Shown piece after piece: positions 36,877 to 47,193 of a stretch of DNA of 64,000 bases (its first letter is position 1; every line of letters starts with the position of its first letter). Location: positions 461,297-525,296 of the forward strand of contig NZ_GL945017.1 of the NCBI RefSeq assembly GCF_000218235.1, given 5' to 3'. Below the pieces are notes generated by a model. The model saw only the letters and a list, made by a program, of their open reading frames with translations, ran no database searches and was not told where the DNA came from. Position numbers and translations under genes: made by a program. This stretch comes from Hallella multisaccharivorax DSM 17128 (GTDB lineage Bacteria; Bacteroidota; Bacteroidia; Bacteroidales; Bacteroidaceae).

Positions 36877-37554
36877 ATGTGGTTAATCAATTCTCCGATT
36901 GGTAGAAAGGTGGTGATGTCCGTCACCGGCATCTGCCTTATCCTTTTCCTGACTTTCCACTGCTGCATGAATGTTGCCGCATTCTTCTCCGGGGATGCCT
37001 ACAACACTATCTGCTCGCTGTTGGGAGCTCACTGGTATGCCCTCGCCGGCTCAATGGGCCTGGCGTTCCTGGCCGTCTGTCACATCGTGTATGCCTTTAT
37101 CCTCACTGCGCAGAACCGCCGCGCCCGCGGACCACAGCGCTATGAGGTGACAAGCCGCCGTCCCGAGGTGTCATGGGCCTCTCAGAACATGCTGGTGCTG
37201 GGCATTATCATCCTCATCGGTCTACTGTTGCACCTCTACAACTTCTGGGCGCACATGCAGCTCGCTGAGATCGCCGGCACAGAGACGACTCCCGGGCCCC
37301 AGGACGGTTTCGGATGGATTCAGCAGACATTCGCCAGCCCCGTGTTCTCCGTCCTGTACCTCATCTGGATCTGTGCTATTTGGTTCCACCTGAGCCATGG
37401 TTTCTGGAGCGCTATGCAGACACTTGGCATCAGCGGCAAGATCTGGCTCAAGCGCTGGCAGTGCATCGGCACCATCTACGTCACAATTCTGATGGCTGTC
37501 TTTGCATTCCTCGTGCTTTCTTTCTGGCTCGGTTTTGCTCCCAGCTTCAAATAA
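36877..37554 (+). CDS. frdC: Quinol:fumarate reductase / succinate dehydrogenase cytochrome b subunit
   Basis: This is the membrane anchor that links quinone to the soluble FrdAB dehydrogenase. The 225 residues form five hydrophobic segments, with histidines placed for two heme b groups (FHCCMN, CHIVYAF, LLLHLYNFW and WFHLSHGFW). This is the single-polypeptide, dihaem type found in Bacteroidetes. The frame is open to 36823, but MWLINSPIGRKVVMSVTG at 36877 is the conserved start. It is the first gene of frdC-frdA-frdB. In Prevotella-like anaerobes this complex reduces fumarate to succinate, a main fermentation product. Confidence 0.93.
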   Translation: MWLINSPIGRKVVMSVTGICLILFLTFHCCMNVAAFFSGDAYNTICSLLGAHWYALAGSMGLAFLAVCHIVYAFILTAQNRRARGPQRYEVTSRRPEVSWASQNMLVLGIIILIGLLLHLYNFWAHMQLAEIAGTETTPGPQDGFGWIQQTFASPVFSVLYLIWICAIWFHLSHGFWSAMQTLGISGKIWLKRWQCIGTIYVTILMAVFAFLVLSFWLGFAPSFK

Positions 37555-37618
37555 AGTGTTAAGATGATAGGTGTTAAAGCGAACCTATAAGCTCGTAAAC
37601 TTATAATATCATTAAACA

Positions 37619-39583
<1,965 letters not shown>

Positions 39584-39611
39584 TTTTTAGTTCATAAACT
39601 CAAGAAATATA

Positions 39612-40367
39612 ATGGATCAGAATATATCATTCACACTAAAGGTATGGCGTCAGAATGGTCCCAAGGCTGAAGGGCACTTCGACACCTTTGAGATGAAAGA
39701 CATCCCCGGCGACACCTCCTTCCTGGAGATGCTCGACATCCTGAACGAACAGCTCATCGAGGGCGGCAACGAGCCTTTCGTCTTCGACCACGACTGCCGC
39801 GAGGGTATCTGCGGTATGTGCTCGCTCTACATCAACGGACATCCTCACGGTCCCGCACAGGGAGCCACGACCTGCCAGCTCTATATGCGCCGCTTCCACG
39901 ACGGTGACGTCATCACGGTAGAACCTTGGCGTTCAGCTGCATTCCCCATCATCAAGGACTGCATGGTAGACCGCTCAGCTTTCGACAAGATCATCGCAGC
40001 AGGTGGCTACACCAGCGTGCGCACCGGACAGGCTCAGGATGCCAACGCTATCCTTATCTCCAAGGATGCCGCTGACGAGGCTATGGACTGTGCTACCTGC
40101 ATCGGCTGTGGCGCTTGCGTTGCCGCTTGTAAGAACGGCTCGGCCATGCTCTTCGTCTCTTCTAAGGTCAGCCAGTTCGCCCTCCTGCCCCAAGGCCGCG
40201 TAGAGGCAGCACGCCGCGCGAAGAACATGGTGGCTAAGATGGAGGAACTCGGCTTCGGCAACTGTACGAACACCCGCGCCTGCGAGGCTGAGTGCCCGAA
40301 GAATGAGTCAATTGCCAACATCGCCCGCCTCAACCGCGAGTTCATCAAAGCAAAACTCGCTGACTAA
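39612..40367 (+). CDS. frdB: Fumarate reductase / succinate dehydrogenase iron-sulfur subunit
   Basis: FrdB carries electrons between the quinone-linked subunit and FAD through three Fe-S clusters. The 251 residues have the N-terminal plant-type [2Fe-2S] site CREGICGMC with its fourth Cys in TTCQLYM. The C-terminal ferredoxin-like domain has [14 protein letters not shown] (about 156-169) and [13 protein letters not shown] (about 216-228) for the [4Fe-4S] and [3Fe-4S] clusters. All expected cysteines are present. It ends the operon, with a terminator about 65 bp downstream. Confidence 0.96.
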   Translation: MDQNISFTLKVWRQNGPKAEGHFDTFEMKDIPGDTSFLEMLDILNEQLIEGGNEPFVFDHDCREGICGMCSLYINGHPHGPAQGATTCQLYMRRFHDGDVITVEPWRSAAFPIIKDCMVDRSAFDKIIAAGGYTSVRTGQAQDANAILISKDAADEAMDCATCIGCGACVAACKNGSAMLFVSSKVSQFALLPQGRVEAARRAKNMVAKMEELGFGNCTNTRACEAECPKNESIANIARLNREFIKAKLAD

Positions 40368-40432
40368 ACACGTCACAGACAGCCGTAAAGACATCATATT
40401 AAGTCGATAAGATACCATACGGCTTACAAATA

Positions 40433-40465
40433 GGGATGCGCCAAAGCACTGGTGCATCCCTTTTC
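40433..40465 (+). terminator. Intrinsic terminator after the frd operon
   Basis: GGGATGC (40433-40439) pairs with GCATCCC (40454-40460), followed by TTTTCC. Neighbouring bases extend the stem partly. Confidence 0.7.
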
Positions 40466-40564
40466 CTTTGCCTCCGCGATTCCGTCGAAGCCCGTGGAAA
40501 TCCCTGAATGTACAGGAATGTCAGGAATGTCTTAACAGCACGTAAACAAAAAACAAATAAAAAA

Positions 40565-40596
40565 TTTGCTGCTTCAGAAAAAAACGTATACCTTTG
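40565..40596 (+). promoter_or_regulatory. Promoter of the tRNA gene
   Basis: TTTG at 40565-40568, a 20-bp spacer and TACCTTTG at 40589-40596. The tRNA begins at 40640. Confidence 0.75.
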
Positions 40597-40639
40597 CACT
40601 ATGGATATATCTTAGGCCCAATGCTTGGATATTCCTATT

Positions 40640-40713
40640 GGACTTGTAGCTCAGTTGGTTAGAGCAACAGACTCATAATCTGGAGGTCCCTGGTTCAAGC
40701 CCAGGCTGGTCCA
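40640..40713 (+). tRNA. tRNA with anticodon CAT (elongator Met or Ile2)
   Basis: The 74-base sequence folds as a cloverleaf. Its parts are acceptor ggacttg/ctggtcc, D-stem GCTC/GAGC, anticodon loop CTCATAA with anticodon CAT, a 5-base variable loop, and T-stem CCTGG/CCAGG around TTCAAGC. The discriminator is A73 at 40713 and CCA is not fully encoded (only CA follows). The acceptor has one weak and one mismatched pair, and the anticodon stem has a mismatch at its top. The loop CTCATAA suits both elongator Met and the lysidine-modified Ile2 tRNA; identity is not settled. Confidence 0.85.
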
Positions 40714-40871
40714 CAATGAGGTTTCAAGAGGACGTCAGACAATACGTCATTTTAGCCTTCAAAACAAGGATAATCGCTGTAAAATCAAGGTTTTACGGCG
40801 GTTTTCGTTTTTTATCCACATTCGCTTGACTGCCAAACCATACCTTTTGATAGTCATCATTCGGTCATTTT

Positions 40872-41007
40872 CTGCTACAGAAACTGCTACACAAAAGCAG
40901 ACTCTCAAAAAAATGTAGCAGTGAATGAGAAATGACTACTAAATTGACGGCATACAAATCTCTTGTTTTCAATAACTTATGTCGAACTTTGTAGCCGAAA
41001 AGCTACA
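40872..41007. other. Cluster of CTACA-type direct and inverted repeats downstream of the tRNA
   Basis: CTGCTACA occurs at 40872-40879 and 40884-40891, its complement TGTAGCAG at 40914-40921, and a further pair TGTAGC (40990-40995) and GCTACA (41002-41007). Such clusters next to a tRNA 3' end resemble arm-type integrase binding sites of an attachment region. No integrase gene is present nearby. The 350 bp between the tRNA and the transposase gene hold no gene. Confidence 0.35.
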
Positions 41008-41064
41008 CTAAAATGATGCGTTATGAAGGCTCAGTACCAATAGTCCGTGGATAGATTAACTTTA

Positions 41065-42141
41065 TTATCCGAAGATCGTTGCAACTCTGTACATGAAGAA
41101 AGGAAGGTCTTGTACACCTCTGACTTGTGCTCTGAAGCCCTTCGTCTTTGAGTTGAGGGACTCTGCAGAAGCATTGGTCGATCTGTTGTTAAAGTAGTTA
41201 AGAACTTCCTCCTCTCTGTACTTGATAGCATCCCTGGCTACTTTGATCTCACGCAGGTTGGAGTTAGCTACACGCTGATACCACTCATGCAGTTTCACTC
41301 TTGCAGTCTCCTTGTTAAGGCTCTTATCTCTGAAGATAGCTCTAAGACTGCACACATGTCCGTATGCTTCCTTTATCTTCGGATGCATGTCGAACAGCAG
41401 GTTGGCTCTTTCCCTTTGCTTCTCGCCCCATTTGTCACCGCTCTGCATAACTAGGTAACGGCTTCTTGTAAGCAGTTCTACATGAGTATCACCGTTGGAC
41501 AGTTCTTCGGGCTTGAACCGCTGATTAAGTCGCATCGGCTTACGGCCACGCTTCTTGCCCTTGTAGTTCTTCGGATGGTTCTTCCTGTAGTACTTGCGGC
41601 GTTTGGCACGCTTCTCGAGTTTTTTTCTGTGTTCAGTCTTCTGTTTGTTCTGCTCCTTTATGGCTTCGCGCTTCTCTCGCAGACGGACCTCCTCTACGGC
41701 ATCTGTACAGCGCTTGATGATGTGGAAGCAGTCCACGACGATCTCTGCGTTAGGGAACGCCTCAGTGGCTATAGTATACATGCTGTCAGAGAAGTCCATG
41801 GTCACTTCCTTTACTGCAAGACGTTTCTCTTCAGGTATCTGCATCAGGACCTTGATGACATCAGACGCCTTAGTTCCGCTCACAGAGGCAACAAGAGTAC
41901 CGTGCTTACCGTGTCCTGCCTTGTTGGATACAAACGTCCTGAGGTCTTCATGAAGCAGAGTCTCATCGATACTCAGGCAATCTCCCATGTTCTCAGGAAG
42001 CAACACCCACTCAGCTGCGTGGTCAACCTGATCCCAGTCTTTGAAGCCGTTCAGACAGTCCTTATACGCCCGTTCAAGTTGGCGACCGTCAATCTTGTAG
42101 ATCTGCGCCACGGAACGTGCCGTGACGGGGTACGTATCCAA
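41065..42141 (-). CDS. ISL3-like transposase, catalytic DDE part (frame B)
   Basis: This 358-residue frame holds the catalytic core of the transposase. The DDE triad region appears as CLSIDETLLHEDL (first acidic residues), EVTMDFSDSMYTI, then CFHIIKRC and a basic, Arg/Lys-rich helix. A C-terminal block, NNRSTNASAESLNSKTKGFR, provides the last acidic residue. The visible start is a TTG inside the upstream frame. A shift at an A8 run (minus strand, about 42142-42149) would join it to the N-terminal part. If one A is skipped, the reading becomes VLKKYLDTYPVTARS, a smooth join. It lies in the tRNA-adjacent island. Confidence 0.85.
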   Translation of the reverse strand: MDTYPVTARSVAQIYKIDGRQLERAYKDCLNGFKDWDQVDHAAEWVLLPENMGDCLSIDETLLHEDLRTFVSNKAGHGKHGTLVASVSGTKASDVIKVLMQIPEEKRLAVKEVTMDFSDSMYTIATEAFPNAEIVVDCFHIIKRCTDAVEEVRLREKREAIKEQNKQKTEHRKKLEKRAKRRKYYRKNHPKNYKGKKRGRKPMRLNQRFKPEELSNGDTHVELLTRSRYLVMQSGDKWGEKQRERANLLFDMHPKIKEAYGHVCSLRAIFRDKSLNKETARVKLHEWYQRVANSNLREIKVARDAIKYREEEVLNYFNNRSTNASAESLNSKTKGFRAQVRGVQDLPFFMYRVATIFG

Positions 42142-42529
42142 ATATTTTTTTTAAGACATCAGCGAACTCCTTCGAGTAGCTGGTGCCGTTGGCAACTAAA
42201 TCATAGCGATTAAGAACTACATTATGGCCTTCACTGTCTATCCATCGGCGACGTCGCACATGCAGGATGACCTTGCGGTCACGTACAGGGAAGTCTGTCA
42301 CTTCACGGCTCTCTGTGAATCCGTTAGGCTTAAGGTCATGCCACTCATCAGAGCGTGTATCTCGCTCATCAAGATAGATGTGGAGCTTGATCTTCTCTGC
42401 TCCAGTCTCTGCATATTTACCTGTATGCTCTTCGCTGACGTCTGTCACGTCAAAGAAATCCAAGATACCATCTGGAAGCAGAAAGCTGGCCAGAGTCTTA
42501 TAGTCGAATGTAGAAGTCTTCTTTCCCAT
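42089..42529 (-). CDS. ISL3-like transposase N-terminal region (frame A)
   Basis: This 146-residue frame encodes the N-terminal part of the transposase, with the zinc-finger-poor, DNA-binding type segment typical of the ISAon1 group. It begins MGKKTSTFDYKTL and includes VILHVRRRRWIDSEG. It overlaps the catalytic frame by 53 bp. A run of eight A near its end is a likely slippage site. Whether the two parts work as a fusion or as separate proteins cannot be decided from sequence. Confidence 0.75.
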   Translation of the reverse strand: MGKKTSTFDYKTLASFLLPDGILDFFDVTDVSEEHTGKYAETGAEKIKLHIYLDERDTRSDEWHDLKPNGFTESREVTDFPVRDRKVILHVRRRRWIDSEGHNVVLNRYDLVANGTSYSKEFADVLKKIFGYVPRHGTFRGADLQD

Positions 42530-42783
42530 GAGTGTAAAGGTAATGCTTTCATTGCATTCATCACACAGACAACTAGAGTATCTATTATCAGTTGATTATC
42601 AATACTATACGCTCTAAACGTGATTGTGTAGATTCTATATAGATACGAAATAGGCAAAATTTAACGTATTTAACTTTCTATCACACCGATATTACCCAAA
42701 AGTGTATGATGTTGGGCGATTAGTAGAATGAGCAATTCTTCTTGGAGAGACAAGCATGATGGAGCTTACTTTGTTCCACACGC

Positions 42784-43304
42784 TTGAATGGTGGCAACAG
42801 GCATTTCGCAACAATGTCAAAGACGTTATCCAAGATTCTAAGACATTGGTTGCAAGACAAAGTAATGCGATATGCGCTTGCGTATCTTGTCTGCTTTCAG
42901 ATTACGGTAAACCATGTTCACATTGCCCGTTGCCAGCAGCTCATTGAATGTGGCATCAACCTCTACATACAAAAGGAACAACTTACATTATTGGACGAAG
43001 AAGGACATCCATCCCTCTTTGCTCCTATAATGATAGCCTCGCTTTCGACATGTGCGCAATTGGAACGTGATAATATCTCATTCCGATTGCAGTCAGGAAG
43101 GAAGCGGTATATAGAGAAAGGTGGAAAACTCAGACGCAAGGTAGGCTTTGTAAAAACGGCAGAACAGATGAAAGCCGAATACGGGAAGTTATTAGTATGC
43201 TCCGCAAGGGGTATTCCATTAGGGATGTGGCGAAGTTGAGTGGTAAGAGTGTGAATATGGTGCAACGAGTTAAGCGATTAATAAAAGTACAATCATCGCA
43301 ATAA
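42784..43304 (+). pseudogene. Serine recombinase (resolvase/invertase) remnant
   Basis: The first frame contains QQLIECGINLYIQKE, LSTCAQLERDNISFRLQSGR and KRRYIEKGGKL-like residues of a serine recombinase, including the conserved (M/L)ERD. A frameshift near 43188 moves the remainder to another frame. There it reads VISMLRKGYSIRDVAKLSGK and then a helix-turn-helix tail ending at TAA 43302-43304. The N-terminal catalytic serine region is unrecognisable. The gene is inactive and marks the island as mobile-element derived. Confidence 0.75.
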
Positions 43305-43371
43305 TACTATTGATTTTACGTTCTTTTCAAAGAAAGGGGTTGTGCAATAGTTGCTTAAAGGCTAAAAGCAC

Positions 43372-43379
43372 TACCTTTG
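43372..43379 (+). promoter_or_regulatory. -7 box upstream of the lipoprotein gene
   Basis: TACCTTTG lies 78 bp before ATG 43457. A weak GTTG lies 18 bp upstream of it. Confidence 0.5.
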
Positions 43380-43456
43380 TATGCTGTTAAATATGGTAAT
43401 GTACAAAGTCATAATTTGTGATTTTGGAAAAAATGAATATAAATATGACAGATAAA

Positions 43457-44821
43457 ATGAAGAAAAGTATTTTTATATTGGGAGCAGTTGGGCTTATGAC
43501 ATCATGCTCTACAAAAAATCAGACTGAATACACAAAATACATTAGGGCAATAACCAAGGATGTACCATTTCCTGTGAATGGTTTACGCACTGTTGATGAT
43601 AATATGTATGTATTTGAAGGAGTGAACAGCTGTGAGGTTCCTGATTATGAGATCAGCAAGGATGGATTGTTGACTGTAACCAGGACAACTTTGTGGAAGC
43701 TACCAAAGAATGATGTTGAAAACATTTGGCGAAATCTATATTTCAATAAAAGACAACACCGACTTGTTTGTGTTGACAGAATAAATAAGGCTGGTAAGAC
43801 AATACTGGGAATAATGTATGTCATGCAGACAGAATCTAAGAAATGGCCAGAGAGAGGTGTTTATCATTGGGATGTAACTGATATGCATAATATGCAGTCT
43901 GTAGCTATATCTTTGGAGGATTTCAAGAACAAGAGCATCAGAGTGATGCAGTCTGGTACTTTACCTGATGTGGAGGAAAGTCGGAAGTACAATAATCTAA
44001 TATCAAAAGCTGATTCATTCTACATGCAGCAGAATTATCAAGAAGCTGAACGATACTTCACCTATGCATTTGATTTTAAGAACTACGTTCGCGGCCAGCA
44101 TCTCTATAATGCTGCATGTGTGGCATCACTGGCAGGTCATAAAGATGCCGCGTTCTGGTTTCTTGAGGAGAGAATGAAAGCTGAACCTGAATGGTATAGT
44201 CAGAACATAGAAGCAGACAAAGATCTGCTCCCTATTCATGATGATGTGCGATGGAATGAAATCATGAATGCGATGCATGAGCGTCAGACAAGGAAAGAAG
44301 CCAACTACGATATTCCTCTCCGCAATCAACTGCTCGAAATAGCAAAGGATGACCAAGCCATTCGACAAGAATGGAGGATGACATCAAGACAGCAGCCACA
44401 AGACAAGGCAAAGATAGATTCCATTTTTTCCGTAATGGCTACGATTGACAGCGTCAACCAACAGAAGATTTCTAAAATCCTTGATTCACGAGGATTTGTC
44501 GGTAAGGACAAGGTTGGTGATGCATGTAGTGCTTATTGGCTTGTTGTTCAGCATTCATCCGCCGAGATGCAAAGGAAATATCTGCCATTGTTCCAAAAGG
44601 CTGCAGAGAGAGGCGATATTCCTCGTGAGAATGTGGCGATGATGGAAGACCGTATCTGCCTTTTCGAAGGTCGTCCACAGCGATATGGCACCCAGTTGGA
44701 AGAAGACAAGGACGGCAAATGGCATCTTTACAAGCTGGAGAATCCTGAGAAAGTTGACGAATACAGGAAGTCTGTAGGTATGGGAACGTTATCAGACTAT
44801 CTCAAAATGATGGGAATCTAA
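43457..44821 (+). CDS. Lipoprotein with TPR-like region and DUF6624-like C-terminus
   Basis: The 454-residue protein starts with a lipoprotein signal (MKKSIFILGAVGLMTSC; lipobox Cys about residue 17). Residues about 170-260 look like tetratricopeptide helices (YQEAERYFTYAFDFKNY and LYNAACVASLAGHKDAAFWFLE). The C-terminal third (about 290-454) matches the DUF6624-like pattern, ending MMEDRICLFEGRPQRYGTQL. The in-frame ATGs at 43418 and 43448 are also possible, but 43457 gives a proper signal peptide. It probably faces the periplasm or the cell surface. Function unknown; it lies between a broken recombinase and an IS256 element. Confidence 0.78.
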   Translation: MKKSIFILGAVGLMTSCSTKNQTEYTKYIRAITKDVPFPVNGLRTVDDNMYVFEGVNSCEVPDYEISKDGLLTVTRTTLWKLPKNDVENIWRNLYFNKRQHRLVCVDRINKAGKTILGIMYVMQTESKKWPERGVYHWDVTDMHNMQSVAISLEDFKNKSIRVMQSGTLPDVEESRKYNNLISKADSFYMQQNYQEAERYFTYAFDFKNYVRGQHLYNAACVASLAGHKDAAFWFLEERMKAEPEWYSQNIEADKDLLPIHDDVRWNEIMNAMHERQTRKEANYDIPLRNQLLEIAKDDQAIRQEWRMTSRQQPQDKAKIDSIFSVMATIDSVNQQKISKILDSRGFVGKDKVGDACSAYWLVVQHSSAEMQRKYLPLFQKAAERGDIPRENVAMMEDRICLFEGRPQRYGTQLEEDKDGKWHLYKLENPEKVDEYRKSVGMGTLSDYLKMMGI

Positions 44822-44823
44822 TT

Positions 44824-44866
44824 ATGATGTCTGGCTGGAATTTTTCTAGCCAGACATCATTGGTTT
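44824..44866 (+). terminator. Intrinsic terminator after the lipoprotein gene
   Basis: ATGATGTCTGGCT (44824-44836) and AGCCAGACATCAT (44848-44860) form a perfect 13-bp stem with an 11-base loop, followed by tggttta. Confidence 0.82.
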
Positions 44867-44952
44867 ATTCTGTAAGAAACTGGTATTCATAGAGTGTTAG
44901 AGTGTTAGTTTTAAACTATGCGTGTATGAAAAAGAGAGATTTTACCGAGGAT

Positions 44953-46347
44953 GTCATCTGAACTGTGTCAAAGACTAAGACAATAAATTTATCATCGCTC
45001 TGTCTATAGAGTATAAAGAATTAATACAATGACACAAGAAGAGTACTCAAAGATGTTGGCTACCGCAAGAGAGCAATTCAAGGTTGGCAAGCCCCTGTTT
45101 GGCAAGGATGGAGCTTTCCATCAGGTATTGGAAGACTTCCTCAATGCCGCCATGGAAGGTGAGATGGAGAGCCATCTTGACGCGACCAAGCCGGTAAGCG
45201 GTAATCGCCGTAACGGCAAGATGCGTAAGCATCCCCAAACGGAGTATGGCCCCGTAGAGGTTGAGACACCACGTGACCGCGACGGCAGCTTTGAGCCTGA
45301 AACGGTGAAGAAGCGCCAGACAATCCTGGCAGAGGGCCTTTCGGACAAGATCATCAGTCTTTACGCCAGTGGGCAGAGCATGCAGCAGATCAGCGACTTC
45401 ATCGAGGAGAACTATGGCAGCAAACTCTCAAAGGAAACTATCAGCAACATCACCGGGAAGGTGTGGGACGAGATCAAGTCGTGGCGCAACCGCTCTCTGG
45501 ATGAGGTTTATCCCATCGTCTGGATGGATGCCATCCATTACAAAGTGTGCAACGACAAAGGCTCCGCCGAGTCGCGTGCCATCTACAATGTCATCGGCAT
45601 TGACAAGAACGGTCGCAAGGACTTGCTGGGCATGTATGTGTCTCATAGTGAGGGTGCTAACTTCTGGCTCGGTGTCCTGACAGACCTTCAGAACCGTGGC
45701 GTGAGAGACATTCTCATTGCCTGCGTAGATGGTCTGTCAGGCTTTCCCGATGCCATTGGGAGCGTGTTCCCCGATACGGACGTGCAACTGTGCATCGTCC
45801 ATCAGATACGCAACTCCATGAAGTATGTGGGCAGTAAGAACCAGAAGGAATTTCTCAGAGACCTCAAGCTGGTCTGTGCCGCTGATACGAAGGAAAAAGC
45901 GGAAACGGAACTCGACAATCTGGAGGAGAAGTGGGGTAAGCTTTATCCCATCGTCATCAAGTCGTGGAGAGACAAATGGGAGCTGCTGAGCTGCTATTTC
46001 CAATACACCGCCGCCATCCGCAAGATAATCTACACCACCAATACCGTTGAGGGGTACCACCGCCAGGTCCGTAAAATCACAAAGACCAAGGGCGTCTTTC
46101 CTACCGATGACGCACTTTACAAGCTCGTCTATCTTGCCTATCGTAATATCCGCAAGAAATGGACGATGCCATTGGCAAACTGGGGGCAGACGGCGCAACA
46201 ATTGGCCATAAAGTTTGGAGACCGTTTCAGGATTATGTAACTTTGCGTTGCCGCGGGCTCCTCGTCGTCGAAATGCGATTAAAAATCGCGTCCCGCCGAC
46301 CGAGGTTAAAGCCTAACGGAAAACAGGCTTGACACAGTTGAGTTGAC
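44953..46347 (+). mobile_element. IS256-family insertion sequence
   Basis: Inverted ends share GTCAnCTnAACTGTGTCAA: the left end starts at about 44953 and the right end, inverted, finishes at about 46347. The element is about 1.4 kb with one intact transposase. No 8-9 bp target duplication is visible at these ends, so one flank may have been rearranged. To the right it abuts a DUF1016 nuclease remnant. Confidence 0.8.
45029..46240 (+). CDS. IS256-family (mutator-type) transposase
   Basis: The 403-residue transposase is intact. It has the N-terminal HTH region and the DDE core of the Mutator family: the first acidic residue in WMDAIHYKV (about 168-176), ACVDGLSGFPDAIG (second, with the GL/FP context) and the C/H signature LCIVHQIRNS (about 255). 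The last glutamate is in TNTVEGYHRQVRK (about 338). Its length is normal. The element lies within the island downstream of the tRNA gene. Confidence 0.95.
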   Translation: MTQEEYSKMLATAREQFKVGKPLFGKDGAFHQVLEDFLNAAMEGEMESHLDATKPVSGNRRNGKMRKHPQTEYGPVEVETPRDRDGSFEPETVKKRQTILAEGLSDKIISLYASGQSMQQISDFIEENYGSKLSKETISNITGKVWDEIKSWRNRSLDEVYPIVWMDAIHYKVCNDKGSAESRAIYNVIGIDKNGRKDLLGMYVSHSEGANFWLGVLTDLQNRGVRDILIACVDGLSGFPDAIGSVFPDTDVQLCIVHQIRNSMKYVGSKNQKEFLRDLKLVCAADTKEKAETELDNLEEKWGKLYPIVIKSWRDKWELLSCYFQYTAAIRKIIYTTNTVEGYHRQVRKITKTKGVFPTDDALYKLVYLAYRNIRKKWTMPLANWGQTAQQLAIKFGDRFRIM

Positions 46348-46572
46348 TACCCCCTTTGTCTGGTCCAATACGTGTAACGATGATCCCCTTCCTTTGGAGA
46401 TATCCAAGCTCAATTGCTTGATTACCACTGTCCTCCACTTAAATTCAGCCTTCAGATCTACAATGTCATGACCGAGATTCTAATAGAACTCAATCATGGC
46501 ATCATTAACTCTCACAGTTGCCTTTGCCTGGCTACTGCGATATTGCTCTTTGACTTTACCTCGATGGTAAAA
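46348..46572 (-). pseudogene. Remnant of a DUF1016 (YhcG-type) nuclease gene
   Basis: On the minus strand, one frame reads KVKEQYRSSQAKATVRVND, then AMIEFY, an in-frame TAG where the family has Trp, then NLGHDIVDLKAEFKW and VVIKQLSLDISK. This matches the N-terminal DUF1016 domain of YhcG-like PDDEXK nucleases. The frame runs into the IS256 end at 46347, and the catalytic domain is missing. It is preceded without gap by the decayed GH97 gene. Confidence 0.7.
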
Positions 46573-46576
46573 TAGG

Positions 46577-47143
46577 GGTGCACACGCGTCCTTTCCTGCT
46601 CATGGGCTCTGCTGTCCAGAGAGCCTCATAGTAAGGCAGCGCCCCAAGGGAAGGACCAGGTGCGTGCATTGAAGGGAAAGGCAAACTGTGTCTCCTCGTC
46701 CGTGATGGTAAAATCCTTCAACGTAGGCTATTCGGGGAACACATAGCGGAAGCCGATGCCATCGTCGAAGACACGGAACACCAAGGTGAGCAGCCAGTGC
46801 TGTCCGGATTGCTGCCGAAGGGCTACGGTCAGCTCGTTGTAGTGGTTGCACACGCTGGTTTCCTCTCCCCAGGGCTCATTCCAAGTCTCGTCCTTTGAGG
46901 CCGTTGCAGTCTTGAGGATTCGGAAGTCACGGTTCAGGCTGCCGTCCTTGAACCTCATCCCTGATGTCGACTTCCCGATGATGGGCTCATGCCCCTGCGT
47001 GAGCGTGTAGTAAGGTTGCCCGTTGCCGTCCAGTCCCACGGCTACGGTAAGGTGCCCGACGGCGATTTCACCGTCAGGTCTTTACCCACGGCAGGAGTGA
47101 TGGCAAGCACGAGACAAAACAGTAATGACAATGTTGGTTTCAT
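46577..47143 (-). pseudogene. Broken GH97 (SusB-like) gene, N-terminal part
   Basis: ATG 47143 opens a signal peptide (MKPTLSLLFCLVLAITPAVG). One base is missing near 47050-47055; in the other frame it continues with VGLDGNGQPYYTLTQG and WNEPWGEETSVCNHYNELTV. These are the N-terminal beta-sandwich of GH97 alpha-glucosidase/alpha-galactosidase enzymes. After RYVFPE a TAG replaces a Gln codon, followed by PTLKDFTITDEE and FNARTWSFPWGA in the same frame. A further frameshift follows, and the family pattern (YEALWTAEPMSR) ends near 46577, where the DUF1016 remnant starts. The catalytic barrel is missing. It was the last enzyme of the PUL upstream. Confidence 0.82.
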
Positions 47144-47193
47144 AACGGAAGATCCCTCACTGCCAACGCAGTGAGGTGGAAGGAGGTGAAAGG

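Larger units (their letters stand above)
41037..42694 (-). mobile_element. ISL3-like insertion element with two-frame transposase
   Basis: Two overlapping minus-strand frames encode an ISL3/ISAon1-type transposase. Candidate imperfect ends are aatagtccgtggatag (up to about 41054) and, inverted, aatatcggtgtgatag (about 42678-42694). The ends were judged by eye and are uncertain. No target duplication was found. Confidence 0.5.

Noticed and set aside
46359-46368. Copy of the tRNA 3' end (ctggtcca) as the far attachment site of the island
   Set aside because: Only 8-9 bases match, which is expected by chance, and they lie inside the DUF1016 remnant.
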